Shown: piece after piece, positions 1 through 11,232 of the stretch | Numbering within the stretch: the stretch's first letter is position 1 | How the letters are laid out: each line of letters opens with the position of its first letter | DNA from: Clavelina lepadiformis | Lineage: Eukaryota; Chordata; Ascidiacea; Aplousobranchia; Clavelinidae | Direction of reading: 5' to 3' | Assembly (NCBI RefSeq): GCF_947623445.1 | Contig: NC_135245.1 | Span: 17,925,501 to 17,989,500, forward strand | Length of the DNA stretch: 64,000 nucleotides | Translations under genes and position numbers: made by a program | Notes under the pieces: generated by a model | What the model was told of the DNA's origin: nothing | Seen by the model: only the letters and a program-made list of their open reading frames with translations | Databases searched by the model: none

Positions 1-1300
1 TCTGCCGTTTCTTCATTTTTGTTGTGACTACTTTTTTATCAACCGGACTTGGAGAATCAGCAACTCTCTTGATAGTCACCGGAACCGACTTTTTGACGCG
101 AGTTCCAGTTGAGTCAGGTTTAAGAGCTCCAGCAAAAGAGTCCTCATCTTGTTTGGATGCGGGGACCTGATCTCCCAACCTCTTGAAAACACGATTTGGA
201 TCCGAAGCTGAGTCTTGACCTAGTCGAGAAAAAACAGATTTCCCACCAACTGCATCAGCCGCCACTGCATATAAAATTCATTGATACCTTCACAGAAACT
301 TATTATTCAAGACTATTCATTTACATCTCAAACCTAATGCTTTACAACATATAAAAATATATCTAAGAAAATCATTGCCAAGCTAACTCGACAAATGGCG
401 TTGCAAATCGTTACAAAATATTGTAGCATAGTTTATTTTTATGAATTCTCGCTTAAACCAAGCTTACGTGTTTCTCTTTTTGGTGAGTCGTCTACTCCTA
501 AAAGTTGTGATGTCTTGTCACGGCTAATCTGCAGAATGAGTTAAGATAAAAAATTGTGAAAATATCAAAAATGAAACAGTTTAACTATAGCTGTCACATT
601 GCTATTTATGTTTACATCTCTATGAGTTTTTATACACTCAGGTAGTGATTAAATCTAGAAGTTAATCAAAGATTCCAAAGTAAAACAAAATCTTACTTGC
701 TCAGAAACGGCCTTTGCGTGCTTTAAAACGGCGATAATATCACCCATGGCTTTTATTCCCATTTCAACCAAAATTTCTCTTGTCAAATCTCCAAGAATTT
801 CTGGTTGAATTCTATTAAATTATCATAAAAATATACTTAAAGCATAACAGCCAATTTATCAGGATCTAAACAGAATTAAAATCACCAAAAATTATACAAT
901 GATGCATAATTTGCTTAAACCACTCAACCAGCCTTAGAAAAACCTGAATACATTTTTACCAACATAACGATCTGATATAAGTTATGTTGAAGAAGGCGTT
1001 AACTTAATGTACCATAATCAAATCTTAACTGTAATGATAAACCAGAGGCTTACCTGTGGTCACTGAATATGACCGCGTAGTTTGCACCGAGACCAGCAGG
1101 TATTCCTGCGTCTTTGAAAAACTTCAGCCAAGAACTCACTGCATAGACATATTACAAAAGTTTAATGTTGTGAAATCTGAACTGAAGTGAAATCTTGACT
1201 AAATTAACTAACAAAATTTTATTTTTTTGAACGAGTACAAGAAGCTTATTTGTGTAAAAACTCATGAAAATGCATCACCTGCGATTGATCCTTCCGTCAT
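1..1300 (-). CDS. C19orf47: C19orf47-like SAM-domain protein, 5' part (3' end outside window)
   Basis: Five coding exons on the minus strand: 1279-1300 (start ATG at 1300), 1054-1138, 697-811, 468-528 and 1-266, the last open at the window edge. All joins are GT-AG and codon phase is kept through every one. The product starts [20 protein letters not shown] and continues through [20 protein letters not shown] and [12 protein letters not shown]. This is the SAM domain of the vertebrate C19orf47 family, occupying about residues 8-70. Exon 5 carries SVFSRLGQD and RVFKRLGDQ, matching the repeated VF-x-RLG motifs in the tail of that family. Molecular function is poorly known. SAM domains mediate protein-protein contacts and the basic tail would suit a nuclear protein, but that is inference. 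About 120 residues are missing a C-terminal partner beyond the left edge. The exon-5 frame has no stop down to base 1. Confidence 0.85.
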
Positions 1301-2074
1301 GACAATTGCTCTGATATTGGGTGCTAGTTACAATAAATATATACAACAGGCAAATAATGAACTATAGCTTAATTCCTTAGATGATAGTAAATCTGGAAAA
1401 AATGAACAAAATTAAATCTAACTCATTGATTTTTTGATACCATACCAGAGGAAAAGGAGATGAAAAAAAGTGAAGCGGAAAAACTACAGGGGAAATACCC
1501 TTTAAGCCTTAAGAAGTAAACAACAAGTCAGTGTGAGCTACTGTGATAGTTTTCAGTTATTAAAACAAAGGGCTATAGTTTTCATTTTACTTGAGAGTAA
1601 ATGAACACAAAATGAACAATACTTTAAAACAGCAGTAAATTCATTCTTGCACAACATGTCATGTGTAGAAATTACATCATACTTATATCCATGAGATTCA
1701 GGCTTACTCTGTAAATATATAATATATATCATACCTATTGTGTTTTGCACCTCTAAAATGATACTGTTTAGACAATAACTAATATATATTTGATAGTAGT
1801 GGTGAAATCAATTTCAGTTAGAAGCTTGCACACTGTAAGAATTTAGCACTACCGCAGTCAAACAAACAGACATTTCCAAAGCTTGCATGTGAAAAACACA
1901 ACAGAATATGATCACATCATCATAAGCATGTATGTATATCATATATATAGAAGGCTAATGTCAATAAATTTAAAGTCAATTCCTAAAAATCGTTTTTGAG
2001 CCTCGAAAACCACACTTGATACGGCTGCCAAGGCCAGACAGTTTCAGCCTTTTGTAGAAAATCAATCGTAAGTC
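1301..2074. other. Short intergenic spacer
   Basis: AT-rich sequence between the start codon of the C19orf47-like gene and the stop of MRPL51, which lies upstream on the same strand. It should hold the promoter and 5' UTR of the former and the 3' UTR of the latter. I see no further coding exon; the 65-codon minus-strand frame at 1553-1750 has no recognisable domain or codon bias. Confidence 0.5.
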
Positions 2075-2542
2075 TTAACCATGGGTTTTCGCTTTCCTGT
2101 GATTTTCAACTTTCATTAAATAATCAATTCTTTTATTTAAAGTGTGTAAATCTTCGATGTGCATCCTGTAACCCAACGAGCGGCGTTTTCGTATCAATCT
2201 CTTCAGTTCCATTTCGTTGTGTGTGCGAACATATCCAGGACCGCGACAAAACATTTTATGTTCAATTGTGACATCATTGCCAAGATAAGGCAGAAAATCG
2301 TACATCCCAAAATATGACTTCTCCTTTGTCCACTCATCTGTATTTTTTCGAAATGGCAAGCTGTTAAGCCATGGTATTGTCTCTTTACCCGATTTCAGCT
2401 TGACCCATTTTTTGGGGGTGATCCATTTCCGCCTGAAGTCATACTTATCATGAAGTTGTGTTGTGGTGGAAAATGATGACACTTTTCCATAAGTGGGTGC
2501 CAAAATTCTGCTCAAGTAGCTTGTGACGCGAATATGCAGCAT
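2075..2542 (-). CDS. MRPL51: Mitochondrial large-subunit ribosomal protein L51 (bL51m)
   Basis: Single-exon frame of 155 residues; human MRPL51 has 128. The C-terminal half carries the family core: KSYFGMYDFLPYLGN, FCRGPGYVRTHNEMELKRLI, RKRRSLGYRM and the block EDLHTLNKRIDYL, matching human FGVYDNIGILGN, the ELQRCIRKRK region and ADDLHNLNKRIRYL. Residues 1-35 are basic, hydroxylated and lack acids (HIRVTSYLSRILAP), as expected of a mitochondrial targeting sequence that would be cleaved on import. The protein is a structural part of the mitoribosomal large subunit. The start is favoured because an in-frame TAA lies two codons upstream. A CTAGCAG just ahead of the ATG could be a splice acceptor for a 5' UTR intron or a trans-spliced leader; I cannot tell which. 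Confidence 0.92.
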   Translation of the reverse strand: MLHIRVTSYLSRILAPTYGKVSSFSTTTQLHDKYDFRRKWITPKKWVKLKSGKETIPWLNSLPFRKNTDEWTKEKSYFGMYDFLPYLGNDVTIEHKMFCRGPGYVRTHNEMELKRLIRKRRSLGYRMHIEDLHTLNKRIDYLMKVENHRKAKTHG

Positions 2543-3162
2543 CTTTTACAACTGCTAGATACAGAAACCAGTGATACAGACCTCTGCACTTCACTTTTCT
2601 GAAACATTGTAGACAAAAGAGAAATAATATCTTTTAGACATATCACATTTACTGATTAAATATATTCAACTTGGAATAAACGCTATTGCAGTCTCAACAA
2701 GAAATTCTGTTTCAGAAACTAAACTTTTACTGCTCTAATATTTAGTGTGTGCATAAATCTCGGAATTGTAAAACAGTGCTCATGTTTTGTCTACATTGCC
2801 TTTTACGCCTACTCAGCAAGTTATAAGCATAACTCGGTGCTTTTCAATGGTTGGAACAAATTTGGGAGTTGGCATAGTTTTTTAAAATATGTTTACCTCA
2901 TATCTGTACCATTGCATAAATTCTGAGTCAAACGATGACGCCTTTGTGTTTCATTGGTTTGTTGTTACTCTATGCACAATTGGGTCTAAGCCTATCAAAT
3001 AACTGTATTTTTGTGAGCTTAAAAGTGCTCAGTTACATCAATCCAATTGATATCACAAACTGCGTTACTTTCATTTATGCATACTTTATCATTCAAACGA
3101 ACACTTATCGCCATAGTAGAAATTTCTTCCATAACACTGATATACAAACTGATAAGTTTTTA

Positions 3163-3265
3163 GGGTCTGGTACAGAAGTGCACAAACCAAAAGACGTCAT
3201 AATTTGGATATGATGGGACCAGTACACAAACACACGATGTAGTTGTGCACTTCTACACTAAACCC
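3163..3265. mobile_element. Small TIR element with hairpin right end, copy 1
   Basis: About 103 bp. The left end reads GGGTCTGGTACAGAAGTGCA. The right end is the reverse complement of the same terminus (TGCACTTCTACACTAAACCC). About 51 bp inside the right end lies a second copy of the left-end motif (GGGACCAGTACACAAA), so the right half is itself an inverted repeat. The same two-part layout occurs at 4496-4911 and 5064-5166. Flanking GTTTTT and GTTTTA could be a worn target-site duplication. There is no coding capacity, so this is a non-autonomous DNA element; superfamily not assigned. Confidence 0.65.
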
Positions 3266-3435
3266 AGGTTTTAATTGAAAAACATCGTTCTGATTGTTTG
3301 CGCAAAATCCTTGAAATTGTTTCTTTTCTTTTCTCATTTATCATTCATTTAGCACAATTCCCTCCAGATTGGAAAGTTTTCTGTTTTTGGATAAGAAATT
3401 CCTCACGCAACAACATGAAACAATATGTAATTATA

Positions 3436-3584
3436 AAACGATTTTCCATTCTCCAGGCACATACGTGAAAAAATTTTTAATCCCCAGCACACTTACCAAT
3501 TTGGAATTTTTAACCATGTTTTACACCAAAAAAGCAAAAAAGTTTTTACATATATGCCTGGAGAATGGAAAATCATTTTATATT
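3436..3584. repeat. Imperfect inverted repeat, about 45-bp arms
   Basis: ATTTTCCATTCTCCAGGCA near 3441 pairs with TGCCTGGAGAATGGAAAAT near 3566, and similarity extends toward the centre (ACGTGAAAAAATTTTT against AAAAAGTTTTTACATAT). About 55 bp separate the arms. It could be a small MITE or a transcribed hairpin. No target duplication was identified. Confidence 0.6.
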
Positions 3585-4495
3585 TACATATTATAACAAT
3601 ATTCATAACCACGAGTCCACAAAGCAACTGCCTCCTATTTGCTTTTGGTACAATTTTTATGACGGCCGATTTCGGCGTATGTAAATTTTCGATGTACATA
3701 AGTTAGATTCGTAATTTATTATTTTTTTAGTCAAAAGATTTTTTGAATAAACTAATTTGGCTGCTGGCGTCAATTTCATCCGTCAATTCCAATCTGACTC
3801 AGGCAGATTGCAAACAGGAGCATAGTAACAGACAACAGGCATTTAGACTTTACAATTTCTGTACGTAGGACTGAAGAGAATGGTCAATTTCAGCAAGATC
3901 TTTGCGCTAAACAACCAAAAATGACAAGTGCAGATGCAAAAAACCACAGATATATTGATAACGTTACGTGCAGAATGGGGAAAATGAAATGAGGGCATAT
4001 GTCATTCATGTACTGATTGGGGGGGAGGGATTACCAAGAAGGGGAATCTTCACTAACAACCAGTCATGGACATTAAGTTAAACTGTAGCATAAAGAGAAA
4101 ACAAAGCCACATGTTCACTATTCGGTTTGTGTTTACTTATTTTATTTATATAGCTTTTGTTATGTATCAAACTTATGTTACGTGTTTATTAGTTCATATA
4201 CTTATTTAATGTTATGTTTACAGCATATAAAATACCTTTGCTCACAAGCCGAAAAGTTGACGCTATAACGATAACTCTGAACGAAACATATACGTTAGCG
4301 TTAATACATTTATCTCCTAGTGGTGGGAAGTCATAACATGGGTATAGACAATGAGGTTTAAAGAACATGCACTTAAAGAACAAGTGGGCCATCTCATTGT
4401 TGCTCACTTAAAATAATATTGATTACACATATAAGTCCCATAGTGGAAAGTGTGGCCGTTCGATTTAGCCTAAAATAAACAAAGAAATGCTCGTA

Positions 4496-4911
4496 GGGTC
4501 TAGTACAGAGAGCACAATCACATTACGTCAGAATTTGAGCTGCTGAGTTTTAGTGTAGCGTTTACTACCCTGTACGCTAGAGCAGGACACCACGTTTCTT
4601 TGTTCACAGAATTAGGCTATAAATTGTGTTTTTCCTCTTTATTTTTGCATTTTGTACACATTTTTGAGTCAATCGTCTTCTAAACAACGAGACATACAGA
4701 TGCTCTTATGAGACATCTCTCCGCATCAGTTATGCATATATGTGCATCGGCACATGTTATTTCTCCAATAAAATAATATTAATTTAGCTGCAATGGTGGA
4801 CCAGGAACAGCTCAACAACATATGTAAGCTATAGCGTAGTGTCCCTTTCTTTGTGGTATGCTAGTATACAAATTGATCCGGTGGTTGTGCATGGAATTCT
4901 GCACTAGACCC
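4496..4911. mobile_element. TIR element with hairpin right end, longer copy 2
   Basis: The left end GGGTCTAGTACAGAGAGCAC is followed by ACATTACGTCAGAATTT, which resembles the interior of the copy at 3163. The right end GCACTAGACCC at 4901-4911 is preceded by the subterminal motif CTAGTATACAAATTGATCC and GTGGTTGTGCATGG, as in the copy at 5064. The interior is about 300 bp longer than in the short copies. Flanks share GCTCGT on both sides (GCTCGTA before, GCTCGTT after), consistent with a 6-8 bp target duplication. No transposase frame was seen. Confidence 0.6.
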
Positions 4912-5063
4912 AGCTCGTTGTATGAACGCCAATTTATAATTTAATAAATAAAAAATAGATAATTCGATGCACGCTATCACGCCAATATCTGCGTATTTGT
5001 ACGCACAATTCAACGTCGAAAACTGCCGTAGGCTACTTTCCGGTCCGACACATGCCAGACTCA

Positions 5064-5166
5064 GGTCTAGTATACAAGTGCACAACCAGATCACGCTACA
5101 AATTCAGTAGTTGGGGTCTAGTATACAAAGGCATCCTGTGGTTGTGCACTTGTATACTAGACCCCA
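5064..5166. mobile_element. TIR element with hairpin right end, copy 3
   Basis: The left end GGTCTAGTATACAAGTGCAC is a perfect inverted match to the right end GTGCACTTGTATACTAGACC. The right half (5114-5166) also begins with GGGGTCTAGTATACAA, giving a palindrome with 18-nt arms around a short centre. This is the best preserved member of the family and shows that the doubled right terminus belongs to the element and is not a chance insertion. Confidence 0.75.
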
Positions 5167-6256
5167 AAACTCTGCAGTCCACTAGTCCAGCAGACCGGCT
5201 TGCACTGTTCACTGTTGTACACCGGTTGAACCTAAACATCAGTCTACAACTAGCACCGCAATCCTTACAGCCTACTGAGAAACTGTTAGTCACAGCATTC
5301 AGCATTTAGCATTCAGCCATCATTGCGGTAGAATTACAAACATACCTAATGCTGATGGTGACGCTGTCAAAGAAATGCCCATACGTAGGCTACTCTACTC
5401 CCGTACGGATCGAATGGATAGACGGATATGAGCAAATGTCAATTTACGGAACATTTGAAAATGAGGAACAACGGATTACGTGTTATTGTAAATTTCTCGT
5501 GAGCGATTGACTGAGGTTACTTTAGGCATAAATTAGTACAGCCCTAAACTGCGCCAAAAATAGCTTTCTTAATTATTAATTTTCAAAAAATAGTCAATTT
5601 TAAGTCTTTAGCTTCAAAAATAAATCCTTTACCAAAGCGAAGCATATTTCTCACTTTCTGAGACCGAAAGTAGGAAAGAAAAGGTCTACATAGTCCTAGA
5701 AAATATAGCCGCAATTTAAATCAAGAATCAAGGAATTACGGAATGTTTCATTTTAACCTTTGTAATGATTAATAACGCACATATACTTACATAGTTAAGG
5801 AGGAGATCATTGGGCCATGACCCGCCCTCATAAACCCAATATTCGGGGCCATATGCGCTTTACGTCCTCTTTCTTTATTTCTCATAGCATTTTTTGTTTG
5901 TGTCTAGGCTATTTATGAGCTATAATTCAGGAAAAACATAGTGTTTTGGGCTTTGGACGAGCTTACGGCGTATCAAAATTGTACACCATGAAGTGCCAGG
6001 TAATGTAGCTTACATGAATAGGCTAAATATGAAACAGTCAATTTATTTTAAGAGGATTTTTAAAACAGATTTTGAGGTGTAAAAACAAACTTTTTTGTGC
6101 TTCACGCTTTTTGGGCCAAGTAGACAAATGCAAGATGTTTTCAACCTTTGAAAAGTTAAAAAACTGCTAAAACCTTTTTATGAAACCAGTTTTTAACCAA
6201 TTAGTCACAACAAAATTTAAAATCAGCTTACTGTATATAGCCTATGCTAATAGTAC

Positions 6257-6733
6257 TGTGACGATTACGTCACGACTCACGAGTTGTTTTTGACATGTTT
6301 GGAATTTAATTTGGGATATTGGAATTCATTTGTTTACCAGATTTGAGTTTTCCTTAATGACGTCAGATAATTTCCTCGCTTGAACTGATTTGCCACATAT
6401 AAATACCGTTGCAATGTTTACAATCTTCCTTTTCATGTGATCGATTTCACTGGTTACTACAGCGCTATGTAACATTCAGTAAGCTTTGCCTGAAGGTGAA
6501 AACCTTTGTGTCTTATAATAAATAAAATGGGAACTTTACAAGTTAGTAATTTGTATAGACAGAATCAAGCAACTAACAGCATAGTCACGCAAATTTTGAG
6601 AAATAAGAACTCATCCATCGAAGCAGAAGCAAAACAAGTCATCAACCATCAATCGTCCTCGCTCATATTCAAACAATTACCGCCAGCATATGCGGTCTTT
6701 ATGACAGATATGTTCCTTGTGTAATACCTCACA
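6257..6733 (+). repeat. LTR-like interspersed repeat, copy 1 (possible solo LTR)
   Basis: A roughly 477-bp unit with a close relative at 47875-48321. It begins TGTGACG and ends CTCACA, the short TG...CA inverted termini usual for LTRs. It contains a CRE palindrome TGACGTCA, a TATA-like box (ATATAAATACC) downstream of it and an AATAAA further on, the order seen in LTR promoters. Longest shared stretch: TAACATTCAGTAAGCTTTGC. No internal retroelement region adjoins it and no clear target duplication is visible, so family and mechanism are uncertain; a MITE is the alternative. It is an old non-coding fossil. Confidence 0.5.
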
Positions 6734-7549
6734 CGAGTAGTGCACAAGCGAATTATTTCTTTGTCATAGTACTAACCTTTTACTTCCTATAACTTTTTAC
6801 AGTGGGAACCAGCGCAAAGAAAGTTACCGGTTGCCTGGTTGGTGGTTACCCATTCATAGTCGTTAAATAACTTCATCTGCAAATGAGTAAAGAAATAAGT
6901 AACTGCGTGGAGAATTATCATCTTCATAAGCAAACAAATATCTGATTAAAATTTGTATGTAAGTAATAAAACTCACGTTTTGATTAATTAACTGAATAAG
7001 TAAGCTACAATTACAGTCACAGCTACCAAGGTACCGGTAACAGGATTCACGCCGGTAGGCAGTTATGTTGGTAATAAATTATTCCAAAACTTTCTAATTC
7101 CTCACTTTCCATAATTTAGGTTAAATTTCCACATTCCGTAAAATAGTGCGGTCCAATTTTAAAATCATGTGAAACCGATTACGAAAACTACTTCCGAGCA
7201 CTGCTTATTAAACATTAAAGTCAGCTCTTATGAACAAGCTAGCAATTGAAAATAAAGAACTTTTGCTCTATAATTTTAAAGATTACTACTAACGACATTA
7301 CTTTCTAAATGCAATGTTTGGCAAGCAATGAGCTTGCTAAAAGCAATATAACTGCAGGTTGTTAGTTTTTTAAAACTATTTAGTTCGGACATACAGTACT
7401 TTTGTCCTGCATCCAAGCGAAGTCTCAACGAAATACGTAAAAATCTAGTCGCAACCTGCATATAAAGGCTTCGTTCAGAAATGTTTGCGAGCGAAAAAGT
7501 CCTGAGTGTAAACAAATAATACCATTACGAGGTTACACAATTAATGGGA

Positions 7550-8430
7550 TACAGCAGACGGTAGACGCGGTAGGTGCAAAGTAAACAATACTAGGCGCTA
7601 TAGTCAAAATGACAATAATAGACTACAGATGATACGAAACTAAAGTGCAAGATAAAAGCTTTGAGTCTCCAGACAATAGATTAACAGTGAGTCGATTTAA
7701 GCAGGATTTGAATTGACAGGAGTAACCCACTGCATGTCACTTTGGCACAAGAATAACGAAGCTTACGAGATTAGACTGCTCATACCCAAAACCATGCAGC
7801 CATAATTAAACATACATAGAAATTATTATAGAATAATGCACTACCCTGCAGTAAATTTGTTTCTTTCGTACGCTAATTAATTTTAAATTATACAAAATTG
7901 CAAAACAGAATACAAATGTAAAATGTCGGGATTAAGCTCTTTTAATTGATTTAACTGTTAAGTCCCACATGAAATAAGCAGGCTTTTCAAAATGGCGTTT
8001 TCCTTTTAAACATTTTTCCAACAGCAACTTTTCGTTGATCTGATATGCGCATGAACCATGTTTCAAGACCCACCAACTTGGTGATTTCATATCATCATCC
8101 GACCACAAAGTTTTTCAAAACGGTTTTGTCAATAACTCGTTAACGAAAAAAGATAGAAAATTTTTGTTTACATTTTTGGAATCAGCTTATTTTTATTCAT
8201 TTTTTAAAAATACATTTATTTTTGTTTACATTTTAGGAATCAGCTTATTTTTATTCATTTTTTAAAAATACATTGAAACTGACTTCAGTTCCCTTTTAAG
8301 CGACTTGCTAATTTATTGTTTGGAGACCCACAGCGTTTACCTTGCACTTCGTTTCGTATCTTCTGTAGCCTATTGTTCCTTTGTCTAACTCTAGCATCTC
8401 GTTTTGTTTATTTTGCACCTCCGTCTGCGA
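7550..8430. repeat. Long imperfect foldback (arms about 170 bp)
   Basis: Sequence around 7555-7730 recurs in reverse complement around 8277-8425. Examples are GATACGAAACTAAAGTGCAA in the left arm against GATACGAAACGAAGTGCAAG in the right arm, and GAGTCTCCAGACAAT against GGGTCTCCAAACAAT. The arms differ by small gaps and about one base in five. They flank a roughly 550-bp centre. This may be two opposed fragments of one transposon family or a single foldback element. No open frame spans it. Confidence 0.6.
8161..8274. repeat. Tandem duplication, 58-bp unit, two copies
   Basis: The unit containing TTTGTTTACATTTT and GGAATCAGCTTATTTTTATT is repeated head to tail starting at 8161 and 8219 with one or two differences, indicating a recent local duplication. 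Confidence 0.8.
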
Positions 8431-9684
8431 CCTGACACGTTGTTGCACACGAGCACTTATCTACAGCAGGAATTATATGTCACCTCTCAAAGCTATTATC
8501 TGTTAAGCCCTGGACTTTTCGTTTGCAACCAGATTTGAACGAAGCCTTTTTTACGAATGAAGATTGAAGAAGTTTTAAAAGTGCATACACACATTTTGGT
8601 CGATTTAGGATAAACAATGGAAAATTATGTTACCACCGCCAACTAAAATTTTTTCCAGCTCTAAAAAATTGCCCAAGTTCATCTTTCACCGGCACAGATT
8701 TCACGAGATCAAAACCTAATTTTCTGTTTTAAAACTTACCAAGTCTTAATTGTCGAGAAAGTAGGAAACTTTTAAGCACAAAATGCTTTGAGCACTTTTA
8801 ACCGCACTCTTCAATTTATCTTTCACATGTCTGGAAAACTCTGACGAAGAATGCCGGAAATCGAATTATACATTTACCTATAGTTGTATTGCTTTTAAAA
8901 AAACCCGTGGTATTTCAAACCCATTAACATGAAGTTATATCTACTCGCTATTAATGACACCGATTTTTGTTAAACGATTGTTTGTGAGTGCATTCTTATA
9001 GCTCTATAACGCATTTTGATGGTCAATTGTCTCTAACGAGTCATATGTCTGTTAATCTTCACCTTGCGCTGCGGCATGATGGTAAAACATTTATGCAGTA
9101 TATCTTTTAAAACATTTATTTATCCTATATATAGGCTACAAGTACATTAAATGATCTTCATCTAATCTTCATCTTCATCTAATTACATGATCTTTTTTAG
9201 AACTTCAACCTAATGTCTTGAACTGTATTGCCTCTTTTCTTTTGTTGTCAAATAGTTTGTTGTTATGAATCCGATTTCGTTTCAAGCTTGCCCTGAATGG
9301 AACAAATGTCACTTCTGGAACTAGAAGTTTTAACTTATTCTAATGTTTTGTTCTGAGCCTTCAGCATGCAACGTAGTTGAAAGTTACTTCCATTTCTTTT
9401 TGTGTTCGGCTTATTGTCTTATTTTAACGCCAAAAACTATTTGATGAGGTAAAATGTTTATTCTGTTTTGCGTAAAGTGATCAAAAGGCATGAAGAATAA
9501 CAGCCTTACTAGCCTAATTACCATGCGACAGACGACAACGCGGCATGTTTTCTTTTAATTCTTAGCTAGTTGAAAAATTTTTCTAAACCAGGAGGCTGAA
9601 TCACATACAAAAAATAACGCATTCAATTTATTTTTTACGTTACACATTTTTTAATAATATGTTGTATTAACTCGTTGTGACGTC

Positions 9685-9756
9685 TCCCAGGTGGTCTAGT
9701 GGTTAGGATTCGTGGCTCTCACCCACGCGGCCCGGGTTCGATTCCCGGTCTGGGAA
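9685..9756 (+). tRNA. tRNA-Glu (CTC)
   Basis: 72 nt with a full cloverleaf. The acceptor TCCCAGG pairs with TCTGGGA, allowing one G-T pair, and A is the discriminator. The D-arm holds A box TGGTCTAGTGG, the anticodon loop is CTCTCAC with CTC at positions 34-36, and the T-arm holds B box GGTTCGATTCC. A T-run follows a few bases downstream, suiting Pol III termination. There is no intron. It decodes GAG. An identical gene lies at 42888-42959 in the duplicated block. Confidence 0.95.
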
Positions 9757-10619
9757 CATTATTTTTATTAAGTTTGCTAACTGTGCTAAACTTTCAGCAT
9801 TATTTTCATTCATGTCTAAGGCTTTGGCACTTTCTCCAATGTATTAGCGTATGATTTCATGAACTACTGCTAGCACTGTTTTTGTCCTAATCGCCTCAAT
9901 AACAATAGAAAATAAATGAAATTAATTTTGGAAACATACTATTTATTATTTTGCACATTTTAAATTTTAAGGTTTTTCTCACGTTTTCCCGTCCGTTTGT
10001 TGCACGTATAAATATTAGTTTCCATTCTACTGCAATAACATTAAACAAGATATGTGTGATCCCGTACAGGTGGATCATTGGATCTAAGGACGAAAATGAA
10101 AGGTAGAATAGGCTACAACATCGTATCTCAAATGTGATCAAGGACAACACGAAAATCGGCAAGCACAAGTCGATGTGTAAACAATCACCAATGCACCATC
10201 CAGTGCTTTTGCATTTCTCTTAAAACTCGTAAAGTTTCCTATCGTTTAATTTTAATTGTATTGTATCGATTGTTTATGTTTGGCCATTGTCTGAGGGGGA
10301 ACGAAAAGTGAAATCATACCGTTACAGCGTGATAAAATAACAATTCCAGCAGCAAACAATAAGCGGGAAAAAGCAGCAAACCCAAAGGCAACGTGCAAGA
10401 ATAATGTAATCGCATGATCAAGATGAATAGTGGTTTATAGTAAAGCTACCAAACACAAGATACTATAAACAAGTTGAAAAGAAGGTAGGCCTACAGTGAC
10501 AAAACAATAATGATTAACCCAAACAGATGTAACGAATAAGTTGGATACGGAGACGGTGTTGTAATTAGGCTACAAATAAGCTTATCTTTGCAGTGAAGCA
10601 TATTTTTTTGACAAAATAT

Positions 10620-10633
10620 TGATTAATTAATCA
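10620..10633 (+). promoter_or_regulatory. Conserved palindromic homeodomain-type site upstream of homeobox copy A
   Basis: The 14-bp palindrome TGATTAATTAATCA lies 600 bp upstream of the start codon and is kept unchanged at 42090-42103, 603 bp upstream of copy B, while surrounding bases have drifted. It contains overlapping TAAT/ATTA cores of the sort bound by paired-class homeodomain dimers. A role in auto- or cross-regulation is inference. Confidence 0.4.
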
Positions 10634-11232
10634 GATGTGTTGTTCGTAAAAACATGTGACAGTTATCGCCAAGTAAAAAATTGACTTGTTTAAAATATTA
10701 CAAAAGATAATATTTATCAACAGCGTTTGCCAGTGCAACTCCAACAGTTTGGATTTTAATACATTTTTTATTTCGTAATGATATGTGGAGAGTAATAAAT
10801 TTGGTACTTTTTATAATGTAGATATGAGACTGGAACGGATATTTAAAGCCTGAAACAAAAAATCCAATATAGTGAGGGTTGTCTTACAATTAAGTTCGTA
10901 AATTATAAATGTAGGCTTATTCATAACACAATCTAACAGATTCTACACCTGCTCAAACTGGGTTTTACTAAGTAACGCTATGAGATTACCTATCGAGAGA
11001 TTCTTGTTGCTTGACGGTAAAACGTTCTCTGACAAGGGGAGAAAATCTCAAGCAAAAGCACAAACGTAGCAGGTCAACGCGGGTGTGCGTGCCGCCCTCT
11101 GCACATATCCTGTGTTGGATTTTCAAAACGCGCACAGAAGGTGACTGCACTTGTGAAGCTACTTTGTAAAGCAAAGAAGTCGTGCAGAGAAATGAACAAG
11201 ACCTGATGGTAAGCAGCAGAACTTCATAGAAT

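Larger units (their letters stand above)
2543..6255. other. Gene-free, repeat-rich spacer
   Basis: No exon with recognisable coding content was found. The stretch contains a 150-bp inverted repeat (3436-3584) and three members of one TIR element family (3163-3265, 4496-4911, 5064-5166), annotated separately. The reading frames here are short, overlap these repeats and show no family signature. Confidence 0.5.
6734..9534. other. Non-coding spacer upstream of duplicated block 1
   Basis: No credible exon. It holds a long imperfect foldback (about 7550-8430) and, inside its loop, a 58-bp tandem duplication. The remainder is AT-rich sequence in which I recognise nothing. Confidence 0.45.

Noticed and set aside
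1-2542. C19orf47-like gene and MRPL51 as a trans-spliced operon
   Set aside because: Same strand, but the spacer exceeds 770 bp, far more than typical tunicate operon spacing, and no leader acceptor could be confirmed.
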